Below, in pieces: positions 11,101-21,671 of a stretch of DNA of 64,000 nucleotides. The notes beneath the pieces are model-generated. The model was not told where the DNA came from and did no database searches. It was given only the letters and a program-made list of their open reading frames with translations. The position numbers were made by a program, and so were the translations under genes. Source of the stretch: Discostella pseudostelligera. Taxonomy: Eukaryota > Bacillariophyta > Thalassiosirophyceae > Thalassiosirales > Thalassiosiraceae. How positions within the stretch are numbered: the stretch's first letter is position 1; each line of letters starts with the position of its first letter. Location: contig JALLBK010000134.1 in NCBI GenBank assembly GCA_036940085.1, positions 1 through 64,000 on the forward strand. Direction: 5' to 3'.

Positions 11101-11749
11101 TCTTCGTCTTCATCGACCACCAACGTGAAGAACTTCTTTGAAATCGAAATATCTATTCAGCAAAAATGAAATGCGCCAGTCTGGTAGGTATCTGGCTCAA
11201 TAAACGAGGTGGGTTGGTGCAGCCAGGAGTACTCCTATCAAATTGATAGATTGGAGAACAATATTAATATGTGAAGGTGAAGTGGGGTGGGTGGCGGGTA
11301 CCGGGCACTTACGAATTATTGTTGTGGAATATGTAATACTCCTCTAGATACCATAGATAGCTGCTGTGATCGCATCGCTCGATAGATAAGCCCTTTCTTC
11401 CCGCCATTTTCGCCAAAATCTTCACGCCACTCGCCACACGCACTATCGTATCGCTATCGGCACACTTTTCTTCCCGCCATTTTCGCCTCCACCCGAGAGC
11501 CCATGAGCATGAGCATGAGGATGATATTATGAGGCGAATGGGAAATGGCGTTTGGCGTTGAGTTGAGCCTTTAATGGTACTTGAGTTCGTCCTCGCCGTA
11601 GTCTCTAATAACTCCACTAAGTTCACCCGGATACCCCCTCACCCTCACCGCGGCCACCCTCTCCCCCCTTGCATCTATCGGCGCCTTTCCCCCCTTCCCC
11701 GCGCTGGATCAGTACAACAACTTCTTGGGCTTATCACTACTACAAGGGA
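11101..11749. promoter_or_regulatory. Divergent promoter region with duplicated CTTCCCGCCATTTTCGCC box
   Basis: The 649-bp region separates divergent genes. The 18-mer CTTCCCGCCATTTTCGCC occurs at 11397-11414 and again at 11470-11487, and the match extends by TTT on the 5' side of both copies. The same 18-mer is found at 38264-38281 beside other genes. The E2F-like CCCGCC core is followed by a second TTCGCC half. Open frames here are short and cross the motifs, so I do not call a gene. Confidence 0.65.
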
Positions 11750-13174
11750 ATGAGAATGCAACCACCCGCCTCCGCGGGCCTGCTCCCCGCGAGCTATTCA
11801 CGTCGACGTCGAACTCGTCGGCCGTCTACGGAGAATAATTCAATGATTGAGGAAGGAGCAGCAGGCGACAGCAATAGCAACAGTGGCGGCAATGGCAATA
11901 GCAGTAATAATACTGCGAATGCACAATCTTTTTATTATCATCGAGGCGTCGGTATCGACAGCAGTACGGATGATGTCACTCGAGCCAACAACAGCAGGAG
12001 TACCATCTACGAAGATATTGGAAGCAGTGATGACAACAGCGATAGATATTCTTCGAGCAGTCTTCGTCGTGGGCCGTTACACAATACTGCTGATGTTCCC
12101 GCATCAACTTCTACACCTTACTACGATAATGAAATGATGAATTCCAACAATTCACTCAACATCAACAATTCGGACTCTTTGGAAAATGACGAAAACGATC
12201 ATCGTATCAACTCCAACAATAGTAACAGAATGTCGTCCATGGAAAGCAGCTGTGCCTACTACGATCGGGGATACGAAGATGTCCTCGACAAACCACCCGC
12301 ATTATCAGACTTTCTCATTAATGATCATTGTTATCAACGTCATTTACTTGAGGGGAAACGAAGTGTTTACATGGGTATACGAGGTGGTGGAAGTGGTGGA
12401 ATAAAAAGAAACAATACTGGTTCATCGGTGAAGAATGGAACATCCTCTTCATCGGGTACTTTTTTAGCCAAGTTATGTGCTGGCTACTCGTTTGTTGCCA
12501 TGCTCTTCCTAATCTTCATTTCGATACTATTGGAGACGCAACCACTGTACATTACTGGAATATCTGTAAAGAAGAAGTCGTCGTTGTTATCGGAGGAGGG
12601 AATAGGAATAGGAGAGTACCCCTACGACGAGGAGAATTACAAATTCCGAAGAGAAACATCCAATGCCTTAAAGGCCGCCGCGGCCTACTTCTTACTCATG
12701 GTATTGAGTCTATCGTACATTCAAGCCAAGGAGATGAATTTGGATATGAATTATCATACATCCATTTTTGGGCGGGTGTGTCATGTACGGAGACTGTTTG
12801 TAGCGGCATATTGTCGGTATCGACGACGACATTATGATAGTATACCCGATGGAAATCATCCTGATGATAATGACAGCCATGGTGGTAGTTCGGTATCGAT
12901 CTTACCAATGCATCATCATCATCACACTGGGGAGATCACACAACTTCTGAGTAGTAATAGCCGACAGCGGAAAAATAGACGGAGCTCACCGCGAAATAAT
13001 CAGCTAGATGTAGAGGTGGGTAGTAGTATTGGCAATGCCGGCAATGGTGGAGGAGGAATTGGAGGGGGAGGCGCCACAGCAGTAGTAGAGGGAGTTTTGG
13101 GTAAATTAAAGAGTTGGGGAATAGGTGGCGGTGGTGGTTCATCCTCACGAACGGGGAGGAAGAAAGATAAATGA
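11750..13174 (+). CDS. Unknown two-transmembrane, serine/asparagine-rich protein
   Basis: The frame opens at 11669, but the Met at 11750 (MRMQPPASAGLLPASYSRRR) is preferred because the earlier part is proline-rich and looks like UTR; length is then 474 residues. The first half is Ser/Asn-rich low complexity. Two hydrophobic helices follow, at about residues 239-261 (AGYSFVAMLFLIFISILL) and 306-326 (AAAAYFLLMVLSLSYIQA), with a charged loop between. The C-terminal part has a histidine run (HHHHHTGE), basic stretches and a glycine-rich tail. I do not recognise the family. A small membrane protein with long disordered cytosolic ends is all that can be said. Confidence 0.6.
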   Translation: MRMQPPASAGLLPASYSRRRRTRRPSTENNSMIEEGAAGDSNSNSGGNGNSSNNTANAQSFYYHRGVGIDSSTDDVTRANNSRSTIYEDIGSSDDNSDRYSSSSLRRGPLHNTADVPASTSTPYYDNEMMNSNNSLNINNSDSLENDENDHRINSNNSNRMSSMESSCAYYDRGYEDVLDKPPALSDFLINDHCYQRHLLEGKRSVYMGIRGGGSGGIKRNNTGSSVKNGTSSSSGTFLAKLCAGYSFVAMLFLIFISILLETQPLYITGISVKKKSSLLSEEGIGIGEYPYDEENYKFRRETSNALKAAAAYFLLMVLSLSYIQAKEMNLDMNYHTSIFGRVCHVRRLFVAAYCRYRRRHYDSIPDGNHPDDNDSHGGSSVSILPMHHHHHTGEITQLLSSNSRQRKNRRSSPRNNQLDVEVGSSIGNAGNGGGGIGGGGATAVVEGVLGKLKSWGIGGGGGSSSRTGRKKDK

Positions 13175-13224
13175 CACTTGTTTCCCTGAATGTTTCAACC
13201 GATGAAATATGAAGGAGGATGACA

Positions 13225-13906
13225 CTACAAATCATGTTGATTAGGAGTATTAGTTATAAAATCCACAACGTTGGATGGTGCTTCCTGCACCAACTTTAAT
13301 AGTGGACCAAATAGAAGTATTCGACCCTCATTGCCTTCTCTTTCACACGCACCATTCTCCGTATGATCAGGACGATCCGTGGCATTCTTGCTGAAGGAAG
13401 CAAATCGACATAATTCCTCCCAACTATACGAATCCCATCCATCACATTTATGTGGTTCCAAATTCATCGGACGCAATTGTGCATTCCTCACTACATTCAC
13501 ACCCGCACCATCGCCATGATCATTCTCAGCATCCTCCGCCGTAGTAACCTCCCCCATCATGAATATTGTCACATAATGTTTCCCTATCTCTTTCATGATA
13601 TCATTGGTAACATGTCCAAATCGTACATTACCAATATGCAAACCAGTCTCTTCTTTCGTTTCACGTATTGCACACTGTTCCCAGGATTCGTACATTTCTA
13701 AATGTCCACCGGGTAAGGCCAATGTACCGGATCCATGTGAATTACGACGTAGACCGGCGAATATCTGTGGATTTATTCAATGTTGGAATGTAGGAAAGTG
13801 TATGATTGTGACGAGACCAAGTGCACACGATGTGTGTGCTCACCTTGCCGGGATGGAGAGGATCGCGAATTAGAACGCCGACGCCGACGCGTACAACTGC
13901 CGACAT
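13225..13906 (-). CDS. NUDT15-like Nudix hydrolase
   Basis: Exon 1 is 13906-13844 (MSAVVRVGVGVLIRDPLHPG...), exon 2 is 13764-13225; a 79-bp GT-AG phase-0 intron separates them; 200 residues. The Nudix box GGHLEMYESWEQCAIRETKE followed by ETGL fits GX5EX7REUXEEXGU, with the REXXEE metal-binding core intact. GVGVLIRD, then GSGTLALPGGHLE with W downstream, and KHYVTIFMMGEV are the pattern of NUDT15-type enzymes, which hydrolyse (oxidised) deoxynucleoside triphosphates to monophosphates. A family-typical N-terminal strand is restored only when the first exon is included. An acidic insertion lies in the middle of the C-terminal half. It is divergent from the VPS50-like gene. Confidence 0.87.
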
Positions 13907-14262
13907 TCTGCCTTGTCAAATGCGATAATCTTAATCTATCTCATTGCGTGTGGGATTGCCTACCATGCCGATCTTGCCTCTTGCCACCATCAACACTAGA
14001 TACTTCGTCGGCTACTGCTGCTGCACCATACCACAATCATCACATACAGACGTTCTGCCTCAACTCCGCGCACAAAAAATATTCCACGTGGAATCTTTGT
14101 CGCACTGAAATGCAAACAAAATCCAAAGCTGGGAATCTGCATGGTGCATCTGACGACTTTGACGATGACTATGACTTGCTACTATGGTGCATAGTACCTC
14201 TCGGTAGCTGCCTACTGTCTACCTCTATTGAGATATTGAGCTGATTCTAGGCTTGACTGGCG
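13907..14262. promoter_or_regulatory. Divergent promoter with 14-bp CACGTG palindrome
   Basis: Between the Nudix and VPS50-like genes, ATTCCACGTGGAAT at 14081-14094 is a perfect palindrome centred on CACGTG, the core of bZIP/bHLH sites. A frame open on the plus strand (13780-14244) covers part of it but is antisense to the Nudix exon and has no recognisable content. Confidence 0.55.
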
Positions 14263-17200
14263 ATGATACTCTCGGCAGCACTTGCCGATGGGCTGGCATC
14301 GCCATCGCCATCGACGCCGCCACTCCGACGATTCTCTACTTCGGTATCTCCCGCATCTCCTGCCGCTGCTGCCGATCATGATGTGGCAAAGGTGGCGACA
14401 GCTGGTAAAAATTCGAATGGTCGATTGATACTTGCTCGAATTCTCGCACTGGCATCCCCTCCTCCTCCTCCCTCCTCCACCGGGGTGCAGCATGCCTACG
14501 AAAATAATACTGGCCACGGTGGTGGTGGGAGGGCAACTTTGTTCAATGAGGGCAACCATAGCAACCACAAATCATCTATAACAATGACAGATGATTCCAA
14601 TATTAATTCCTCCTACCACAATAACAACTCTATGGGTGACGATATTATCATCGAGAACGACGACAATGACAATGAATTATTTCCTATGCAGCAGTATGAA
14701 ATTTGTGAAACGATTGATGAGTCCATGAGTGGTTTGCATGAGTTCCCTTCTACCACCACCGCTGATACTTCAACTGTAACAACAGCAGGCAGTAATGTTC
14801 GGAAGGTCACATCGACTGCTACAGAAATACATCATTCCTTCGACTATGATTGGATATTGGATGGGTCTGATGATTCCGAAATGGACGATGACGATGACGA
14901 AGAGGACGCAGTATTCAATGAAACAATAGTATCAAAACCACAACGACGACGACGACGACGACGAAGAAGAGATTTCGGAGATGCCGAATTGGATCTTATG
15001 CTTGGCAAAATGGAATTGGAAAGCAGTGCGTCTTCGTATGCTGCTACGAGCACGCATAGTAGTGTTTCCAGGAAAAGGCGGAGTAGTGATAGTTGCGGTG
15101 CTGATGTGGACGGAGGCAATGCTGAGAATGGTGTAGAAGGAGTAGTGTCGACTGAGGAAGAAATGGTTGAGTTTGGTGATTTTTCCAGTGCCGACTTTGG
15201 AGGAGTATTTGATGGTGATGTTGATAACGTGGAGCCGGAATGGGCTGGTAACAACATCGAGAGGAAAGAGGAGGCTGTTCGCGATAGTTTCGAGGTGAAC
15301 GAGTCTATTATCTCCACTGGAGTGATTCCGCATCTCAAATCTAGTGATGTCAATGGAATGATTCTCGCACCAACGATAGCGAGTAGGGAGGTGGAGGAGG
15401 AGAGCGACGACGACGAGATTGAGGAATGCAAGCCACCCCAATCCATTGAGTGCCTGGTCTCCAACCTGAATGCTGAGCTCGATGCGGCCATTTCCAATTG
15501 TCTATACTCGTCACCAGATAAATCCAATGACAGTGCCAGTGAAGCCTCAACATTGCAGGATGGAAAAGATAGTGATACATGTTTGATGGAGGTACTGAAC
15601 GAAGAAAAGCCTGCGCAGATGCCAATGAAATCATTTCCACAATCACTGCTCATGTCCTCTGTTTTGATGGAATCACTCCCTTTACCAATGCCATCGAGTT
15701 TATCGGACGATCATGTAGCATCTTTTACACGACGGATGCAAAAACATCACATGGAGTTACATGACGTCGACGCGGCTCATTCTACGGTGCAAATCCAGGA
15801 CGAGCAACTCGAGCAAAAGTTGTCAGACACAATTCACCATGGGTATTTCGATAGTGCCGACGAAAATGATACTGACCATTATGATCCGATTGTTATGGAA
15901 GAAATAATGAATGTTCCGTGGCCGTTTCATGTTCTTGATTTGGACGAGACTTTTTTGAATGATGAAGATAGTGACGACGACCCCAATTCTGATGAAAAGA
16001 GCATTGACGATCTTCATTTTGACACATACACATCCAATCGTCTTACGGAGTTGGACTTTGCATCTGGTGAAATTATGGATTGTCTATTGTCGCGAGTGTA
16101 CCAGCAGGAGGATGCTATCAACAACGGAGTGGAGACCATTTTTGCTGCCGAAATAGCCATATCGACCGCCATTTTATACTCAAACTCTTGCCGAGAGTTT
16201 CTTCATCGCGCGAGGGACGGATATCAATTGTCCGGCATCCAACATGATCTTACTGGCCATCACAATGTTATCACGAGTAGTTTTAATGTTTTGCGAATTG
16301 CGGATAGCATGGATCGATTGCAGAATTTGCTTGCGACTGTTGACGAAATATCCTCTATATTCGACAAGGAAGTACGATGGATGCGAGATGTTAAGTCAAC
16401 TATGATTGCCCACCAAAGATTTCAGATAATTCTTGACGACGCAAAAAGGATGACAGATATGGTGCCGAGAGAGGAAGTCCTCAATCAAATCTCATGCCTT
16501 CTTCCATTGAGAGCCCGACTCAATAGACTTCCTGAAGTGTTGCAGGAGCGCGTCGAAGAATCACTTGCAAATCTATTTTCGCGTGTACTCCATTGTGATG
16601 AGAAAAATATCGTTGCGTTTGATGAATATTGCACTGAATACGAGTCTCTTTTGACCGCATGGCTCTCGTGCGTCCGAATGATGATGGACAACAATCAAAG
16701 TGCACTACAATCTCATATAAGCGCCGTTGAGATGGCATGGGCTGGATGTATAAGCAAAATATTCTGCTTTGAGACCAAAAAGGCCGTCGCATGCTCCATT
16801 ATTGACTTTCACCGCGAACGACCGTCAGCTGGTACTCTTGAAAACAGTGCCATGGAGGAAATCCTAGTCCAGCTCAACCAAACAAAGTTTAATGTGACAG
16901 ATGAATCAACCCTCGAATCATTGTCTCAGAGACTAATGCGTTTCGGAGGCGGACATAACAGCAGTGCACTGTCTTCGCCATTCTTTCATCTCAGTTCTCG
17001 GCTGGTAGAAGTGATGAATCTGTACGTCATGACTCTTCAGTGGCTCGAATCATTAATTGCAAAAGCGGAATCAGCTAATGAGCCACTGGCATTCATGCTT
17101 CCACTAAAAAATGAACATGGGACATCCCAATCGGACAATTCATTAGTTTCGTCGGTGTCGTCAGAAAAACAATTATCTTCCTACGCAGACGAAGAATCAA

Positions 17201-19422
17201 CGGAGGACATCGAGAATGAAAAAACATCGTCAAGCCCTCTACCGGAAGATATTGAATTCAGAAGATATCACAGTTGTTCAACTTCGGACGAGTACAAAAC
17301 AGTGCACAATGCTACAGAATGCATTCGTCGCGCAATCTGGGATCATTGCGAAATGGCCTTGATTCAACTGGTTGACGTTTACTTGTCAGTGGACACTAGA
17401 TTTGCCTCGGGAGAGAGCACAGACTCTGCTACTAGAAACTTCCATTCGACCTATGATGTGCTGCTTCAGTTCTCCGCATTCTCATCTTATTTCTTGGGTG
17501 AGGACGAAGACGATGAATCGAAGCAATGCACTGCAGTTGAATCTGAGCTTTCAAAACTCTATCTCAAACACTTGCGCTCAGTTCATGTAGAGGCAATGAA
17601 AACAACTGGCACCATTTTGAGGCATGAAGCTTGGCAATTGGCGCCGCTTGAACTACCCAGATATGCCTCAACGACCATTGAAAAGGATTGTAAATGTATA
17701 TACTCACAACAAAGCTGTGCACTCTGCAATGAGACAATTATAAGATCTGTCTACCAGGTGAGTCTCCGTTCTCCTCTTTAGGGAAAACATCTAATATTTC
17801 TAACATACCACGATTTGCTATTTTTAGGCTGTTGGCGACCTTCTCTTGGGCTCAGTGCACGACAACATAAAATCTGAACACCGGCGTCTCATAACAACGC
17901 GAGCAGAGCATTCTGGATATCGACGGCTCATTTCACTTGAAGAGTTTTTAGACAACTCTGCTCACGTTCATTCAGATTCTATTCAACAATCTCCATGGCG
18001 TGTGCAAGGTTGTGGAATGATATCAGCCGAATTTGCTTCCGCTGTTCTACCTTTTGTCGAGATGAACGCTTGTGGAGAACGGACAATTACGATACTTACC
18101 CAGAGCTCATCGAACGGACTTGTGAGATGGACTACTCGGCTATTGGCAATTGGCAACGCCTTGCCGTTAGTTGCGAAAGATGCATCTGCCGCTGTAATGA
18201 CATTGATTGATCTTTACATCCTTACAGTGTTTAGGTTCTGTGGTGGGAGCAAATTGAATGAAGATGTACTGATAGGATTCGGAAGAGGCACAGCAGCTAG
18301 TTCAGCAGCATCCACATCAGGCTCACTTACGATAGAAGCTGATGCTTTAGCACCGCTTCCTAGAGAAAGAAGGGTTATCAGACAAACACAGGAGTTTATC
18401 ACAAGCAGTCGCAATAGACTCAAAGATATTGTCAACCTTGACAAATTTCAATCATCTTCCGACACGTGCACGACGCCTCCGCGATCAAATAATGTGGTGC
18501 CTACTTTTGCCAGGCGGCTGGAAAAGGAAGCTGCTGCAGCATGCAGCTGTTTCTTTGTTGCCATACTTGTTGATGTAGCGAGCACGATCTTTAATGACGA
18601 GAAGGATCAGCTGTCACAGCAGCAGCCTTTGTGGGCTGACTTGAAGGACATGGTGTCATCGAGCGAGAAGTGTGAATATAGCAATGATCTGAGACATTAT
18701 GCGGCAAAGTTCGTTGCTGTCGTTCCTACACTGGTCGCCCAAACAACTCGATTCGCCACGGTAAATTCAATATCTGGGAAAGAGCTCGTGTTCAAAATTA
18801 TGTGCTGTGGACGAACCTTCGAAAACCAATGTATGCAAGAGCAATCGAATGCATATGTCGATGCCCTGTGTGAAAGATCAGCGAGTCTTTGGGGGCATTT
18901 GTCATCCTCCACAAGACTTCCGCCGCCTGCACTGCATTATACATGGAATCACCTGGTCTGGTCTGCTTTTATGTTGCTACTGGAAGGATTTTCCAAAGTG
19001 AATTGTTCAATGGAAGGGCGATCTTTAATGAGTATGGACTTGGCTACTTTATCTCATGGATTGATGCCCGAAACAGTAATGGCTGAATTGGAGGATGACT
19101 ATTCTGACATCGGGCCACCACCACAGACTTGTCGTGAAGGAATGATGCGATACGTCGATGCGTTTATTAAGGTCTTCTACTTTCCCAATGAGGTGAGGTT
19201 CATGCTGTTGGTGATTAACCGTGTGTTTTCCGATGCCCTCTTTCTGACGTATCAATTCCATAGGACATACTAAGTTGGATTACGGAGAATGCAAAAGACT
19301 ACCACCTCGACCATAGCATGTCGTTGATAACCTCAAAAGCTTCCGGATCTAAAGACAAGAATTTCATCACGGATGGAAAGAATGCAATTGCCACAATATA
19401 CTACGAACAATCGCGTCATTAA
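14263..19422 (+). CDS. VPS50: VPS50/syndetin-like (CCDC132) vesicle tethering protein with long acidic N-terminus
   Basis: Three exons, 14263-17757, 17828-19192 and 19264-19422 (GT-AG introns of 70 and 71 bp, both phase 0), give 1672 residues against roughly 960 in animal VPS50. The first 560 or so residues are disordered and acidic and include EFGDFSSADFGGVF. From there the protein is helical: an N-terminal VPS50/54-type region (FHVLDLDETF, RVYQQEDAINNG, LRIADSMDRLQNLLAT) and a C-terminal region where SSNGLVRWTTRLLAI and LIDLYILTVFRFCGG parallel the VPS50 C-terminal domain. The last short exon (DILSWITENAKDY) completes the characteristic end. VPS50 joins VPS51-53 to form the EARP tether for endosomal recycling. 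Assignment is by pattern, with VPS54 the alternative. Confidence 0.7.
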
Positions 19423-19622
19423 CACGCAGCCATTCAACGAGATTGAGTTCGTTTGTGAGCATCATGAAGTAAATTATGTAGATACCTTCGTTGGTTGCAA
19501 CGCGCGGAAAGAGTTTTGACTGAATGGATAATCACAAATAAAGTGTATGACTATCTGTATTGAAATGGTTTAGTTTGTCAAGCATATTCGTATGTTATTT
19601 ATACATTTAATACAACGCAGAT

Positions 19623-20966
19623 TCATTTCATTATCGCCGCAGAGTACTGCTGTCGAGGCATCAACTCAACAAACGACGGTGATCGTCCAAGTCCATTCGC
19701 TTGTGTCTCTGGAGTGATTGGCACAGCATTCTTCCTACTGGTGTTGTACCACTCTACCGTCTTGCGTATGCCCTCATCGAATGAAACAGTGGCCTCGTAC
19801 CCTAGCAGGATCTTTGCTTTCTCAACACTGGCACACGTATACGGAACATCACCAGCCTGATCAGGAAGTTGCCGCACCACGGCCACCTTGCTCGTATGTT
19901 TCTCCACAATACTTATGAATTCATTCAAACTCGTGCCATCTCCCTTGCCTAAATTGAATACCTGGTAGGGGTATGGTCGATCAATGCTCCGTATGATGCC
20001 ATCGACAATATCCGAGATGTAAGTGTAGTCCCGACTGCTGGTACCATCCCCGAACTTTTGTATTTCCAATCCGCGGCTGATTCTGTCGACAAATTTAAAG
20101 GGGGCCATATCCGGTCGACCACGTGGGCCATAGACGGTAAAGAATCGCAATGCCGAGACATTGAGCTTGTACAGATGATGGTAGGTGTAGGCAAGCAACT
20201 CACATGCCTTCTTCGTGGCCGCGTAGGGCGATACCGGATTATCGACATTCTCCTCCTCCGAGAAGTAAGTCGACTTTGATCCGCCATAGACACTGCTCGA
20301 GGAGGCAAAGACAAAGTTCTGCACTCCAAACTTGTGTGCCAGTTCCATTAGTAAGACCGTACCCACGATATTCGACTGGATGTAAATGTAGGGATCTTGA
20401 ATCGATGGACGAACTCCGGCGCGTGCCGCCAAGTGACATATCCATTGAGGACGTTCCTTGTCAAACAAGCTGTGCATCAATGCTTCATCACAAATGTCTC
20501 CACGGTAGATGACAAGCCGACCAGTGCTCTCGGGATACATTTCTCGCAATCGATTCAAGTTGTTCTCCTTCAAACGAACATCGTAGTAATCATTCATTTC
20601 ATCAACAATGACCACATCGTCACCTCGTGCGAGAAGAGCCTCAGCGACAGATGATCCAACGAAACCTGCACCACCAGTGACGAGAATTTTTTTATATCCT
20701 ACATGTGGTGCAAGGATCAGGCCTTCGTACTTGTTGGATGATGAAGACTGAGAGCAGACGGACATGGTGTCGTCGCTCAGGAGCGATTGATCTGATTCAC
20801 CTCCCGAAACTGAGCAGGGAATGGCTTCGTTATTGATGATGCTGTATTGTTCATTTTCGGGCGTCATAGTGAAGTTGGTTTGTATGCGCGTGGAAGCGAT
20901 GGCAAAGGATTCAATGCAATTGGTGTTCTTGTTGGAAATTGTGAGCTTATGATGGGGTGAAATCAT
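19623..20966 (-). CDS. GAE: UDP-glucuronate 4-epimerase (NAD-dependent SDR epimerase)
   Basis: A single exon encodes up to 447 residues; a second in-frame Met at 20867 (MTPENEQ) is an equally possible start. The extended SDR fold is complete: NAD-binding TGGAGFVGSS at about residue 97, DEMNDYYDVRLKENNLNRL, catalytic Ser in FASSSSVYGG, and SPYAATKKACE with the YxxxK pair. FFTVYGPRGRPDMA and FGDGTSSRDYTYISDIVDG are the signatures of the UDP-glucuronate epimerase branch, which makes UDP-galacturonate. The plant enzymes are Golgi membrane proteins; no clear membrane anchor is seen here, so it may be soluble unless a 5' exon is missing. CACGTG at 21182-21187 lies upstream. Confidence 0.88.
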   Translation of the reverse strand: MISPHHKLTISNKNTNCIESFAIASTRIQTNFTMTPENEQYSIINNEAIPCSVSGGESDQSLLSDDTMSVCSQSSSSNKYEGLILAPHVGYKKILVTGGAGFVGSSVAEALLARGDDVVIVDEMNDYYDVRLKENNLNRLREMYPESTGRLVIYRGDICDEALMHSLFDKERPQWICHLAARAGVRPSIQDPYIYIQSNIVGTVLLMELAHKFGVQNFVFASSSSVYGGSKSTYFSEEENVDNPVSPYAATKKACELLAYTYHHLYKLNVSALRFFTVYGPRGRPDMAPFKFVDRISRGLEIQKFGDGTSSRDYTYISDIVDGIIRSIDRPYPYQVFNLGKGDGTSLNEFISIVEKHTSKVAVVRQLPDQAGDVPYTCASVEKAKILLGYEATVSFDEGIRKTVEWYNTSRKNAVPITPETQANGLGRSPSFVELMPRQQYSAAIMK

Positions 20967-21671
20967 AAATCATGGTTCATACCACTGGACTTTTCCGATT
21001 CGTTGATGAGGTGGATCAGCTGCTGACACAAAGATGACGATTCAATGGAGAGTACCAATTCCCACGCAGGAAAATTAAGAGTCAGCATGTTCCCACCATA
21101 ATATTTCCACGTCCGGAATTGCATCAGCACACGACACTGCGACGAAAAATAAAGAGAAGGAGAAGAGAAAAAGAGACACTCCACGTGCTTCTTCTGCGTC
21201 AGACATCGCCGTCGTCGGCTGACCGACGGTTCCTTCGTACGTGGCCGACGAAGCAAAGCCAAAAACTTGACTCGACTCTCTTTTTGAATTGCCCTCAGGT
21301 TTTCGAGGAATCGGTAATCCTACAATGGAACACGTTAAATTTAAATTTGAATTCGAGAAACACATTGAGGATATTGTCCAGTCTACAAAGGAACTCTTAT
21401 TTATTCAAAGAATGGAAGAAAGTAAAATGAAACCAATGTACAGAGGAATTTGTAGAATTTGAATTCGAGAAAAGTGTTCTACTGAGGAATCAATAGCTTT
21501 ACGATTGACTGAGAGCCTCGCCGCGGCTCATTTTTAACCATCACCATCACCATCGATGACCATGGCGATGGCGGCCATCATCCTCATCGCTCATCGCCAC
21601 CACCCATCAATCCATCACTCTGCGTATGGTGGTAGAAAATAGATAGCAGAAGACTTCTGCGGATATGCTTT
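20967..21671. other. Divergent intergenic region, possible unannotated 5' exons
   Basis: The 705-bp gap lies between the divergent epimerase and IMPase-like genes. CACGTG occurs at 21182-21187. Minus-strand open frames are present (21365-21075 with a hydrophobic stretch FLFSFSLFFVAVSC; 21262-20963 ending just before the epimerase frame). The first could be a signal-anchor exon for the epimerase, but I found no convincing splice pair, so it is not called. Confidence 0.4.

Noticed and set aside
13780..14244. Cysteine-rich 154-codon plus-strand frame
   Set aside because: The Cys spacing looked zinc-finger-like, but the frame is antisense to Nudix exon 1 and its intron, and contains the CACGTG palindrome.
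14844..15653. 269-codon minus-strand open frame
   Set aside because: Antisense shadow of the acidic N-terminus of the VPS50-like gene; only low complexity.
21075..21365. Signal-anchor exon for the epimerase
   Set aside because: The hydrophobic stretch is suggestive, but no GT-AG pair joins it in frame to the epimerase.
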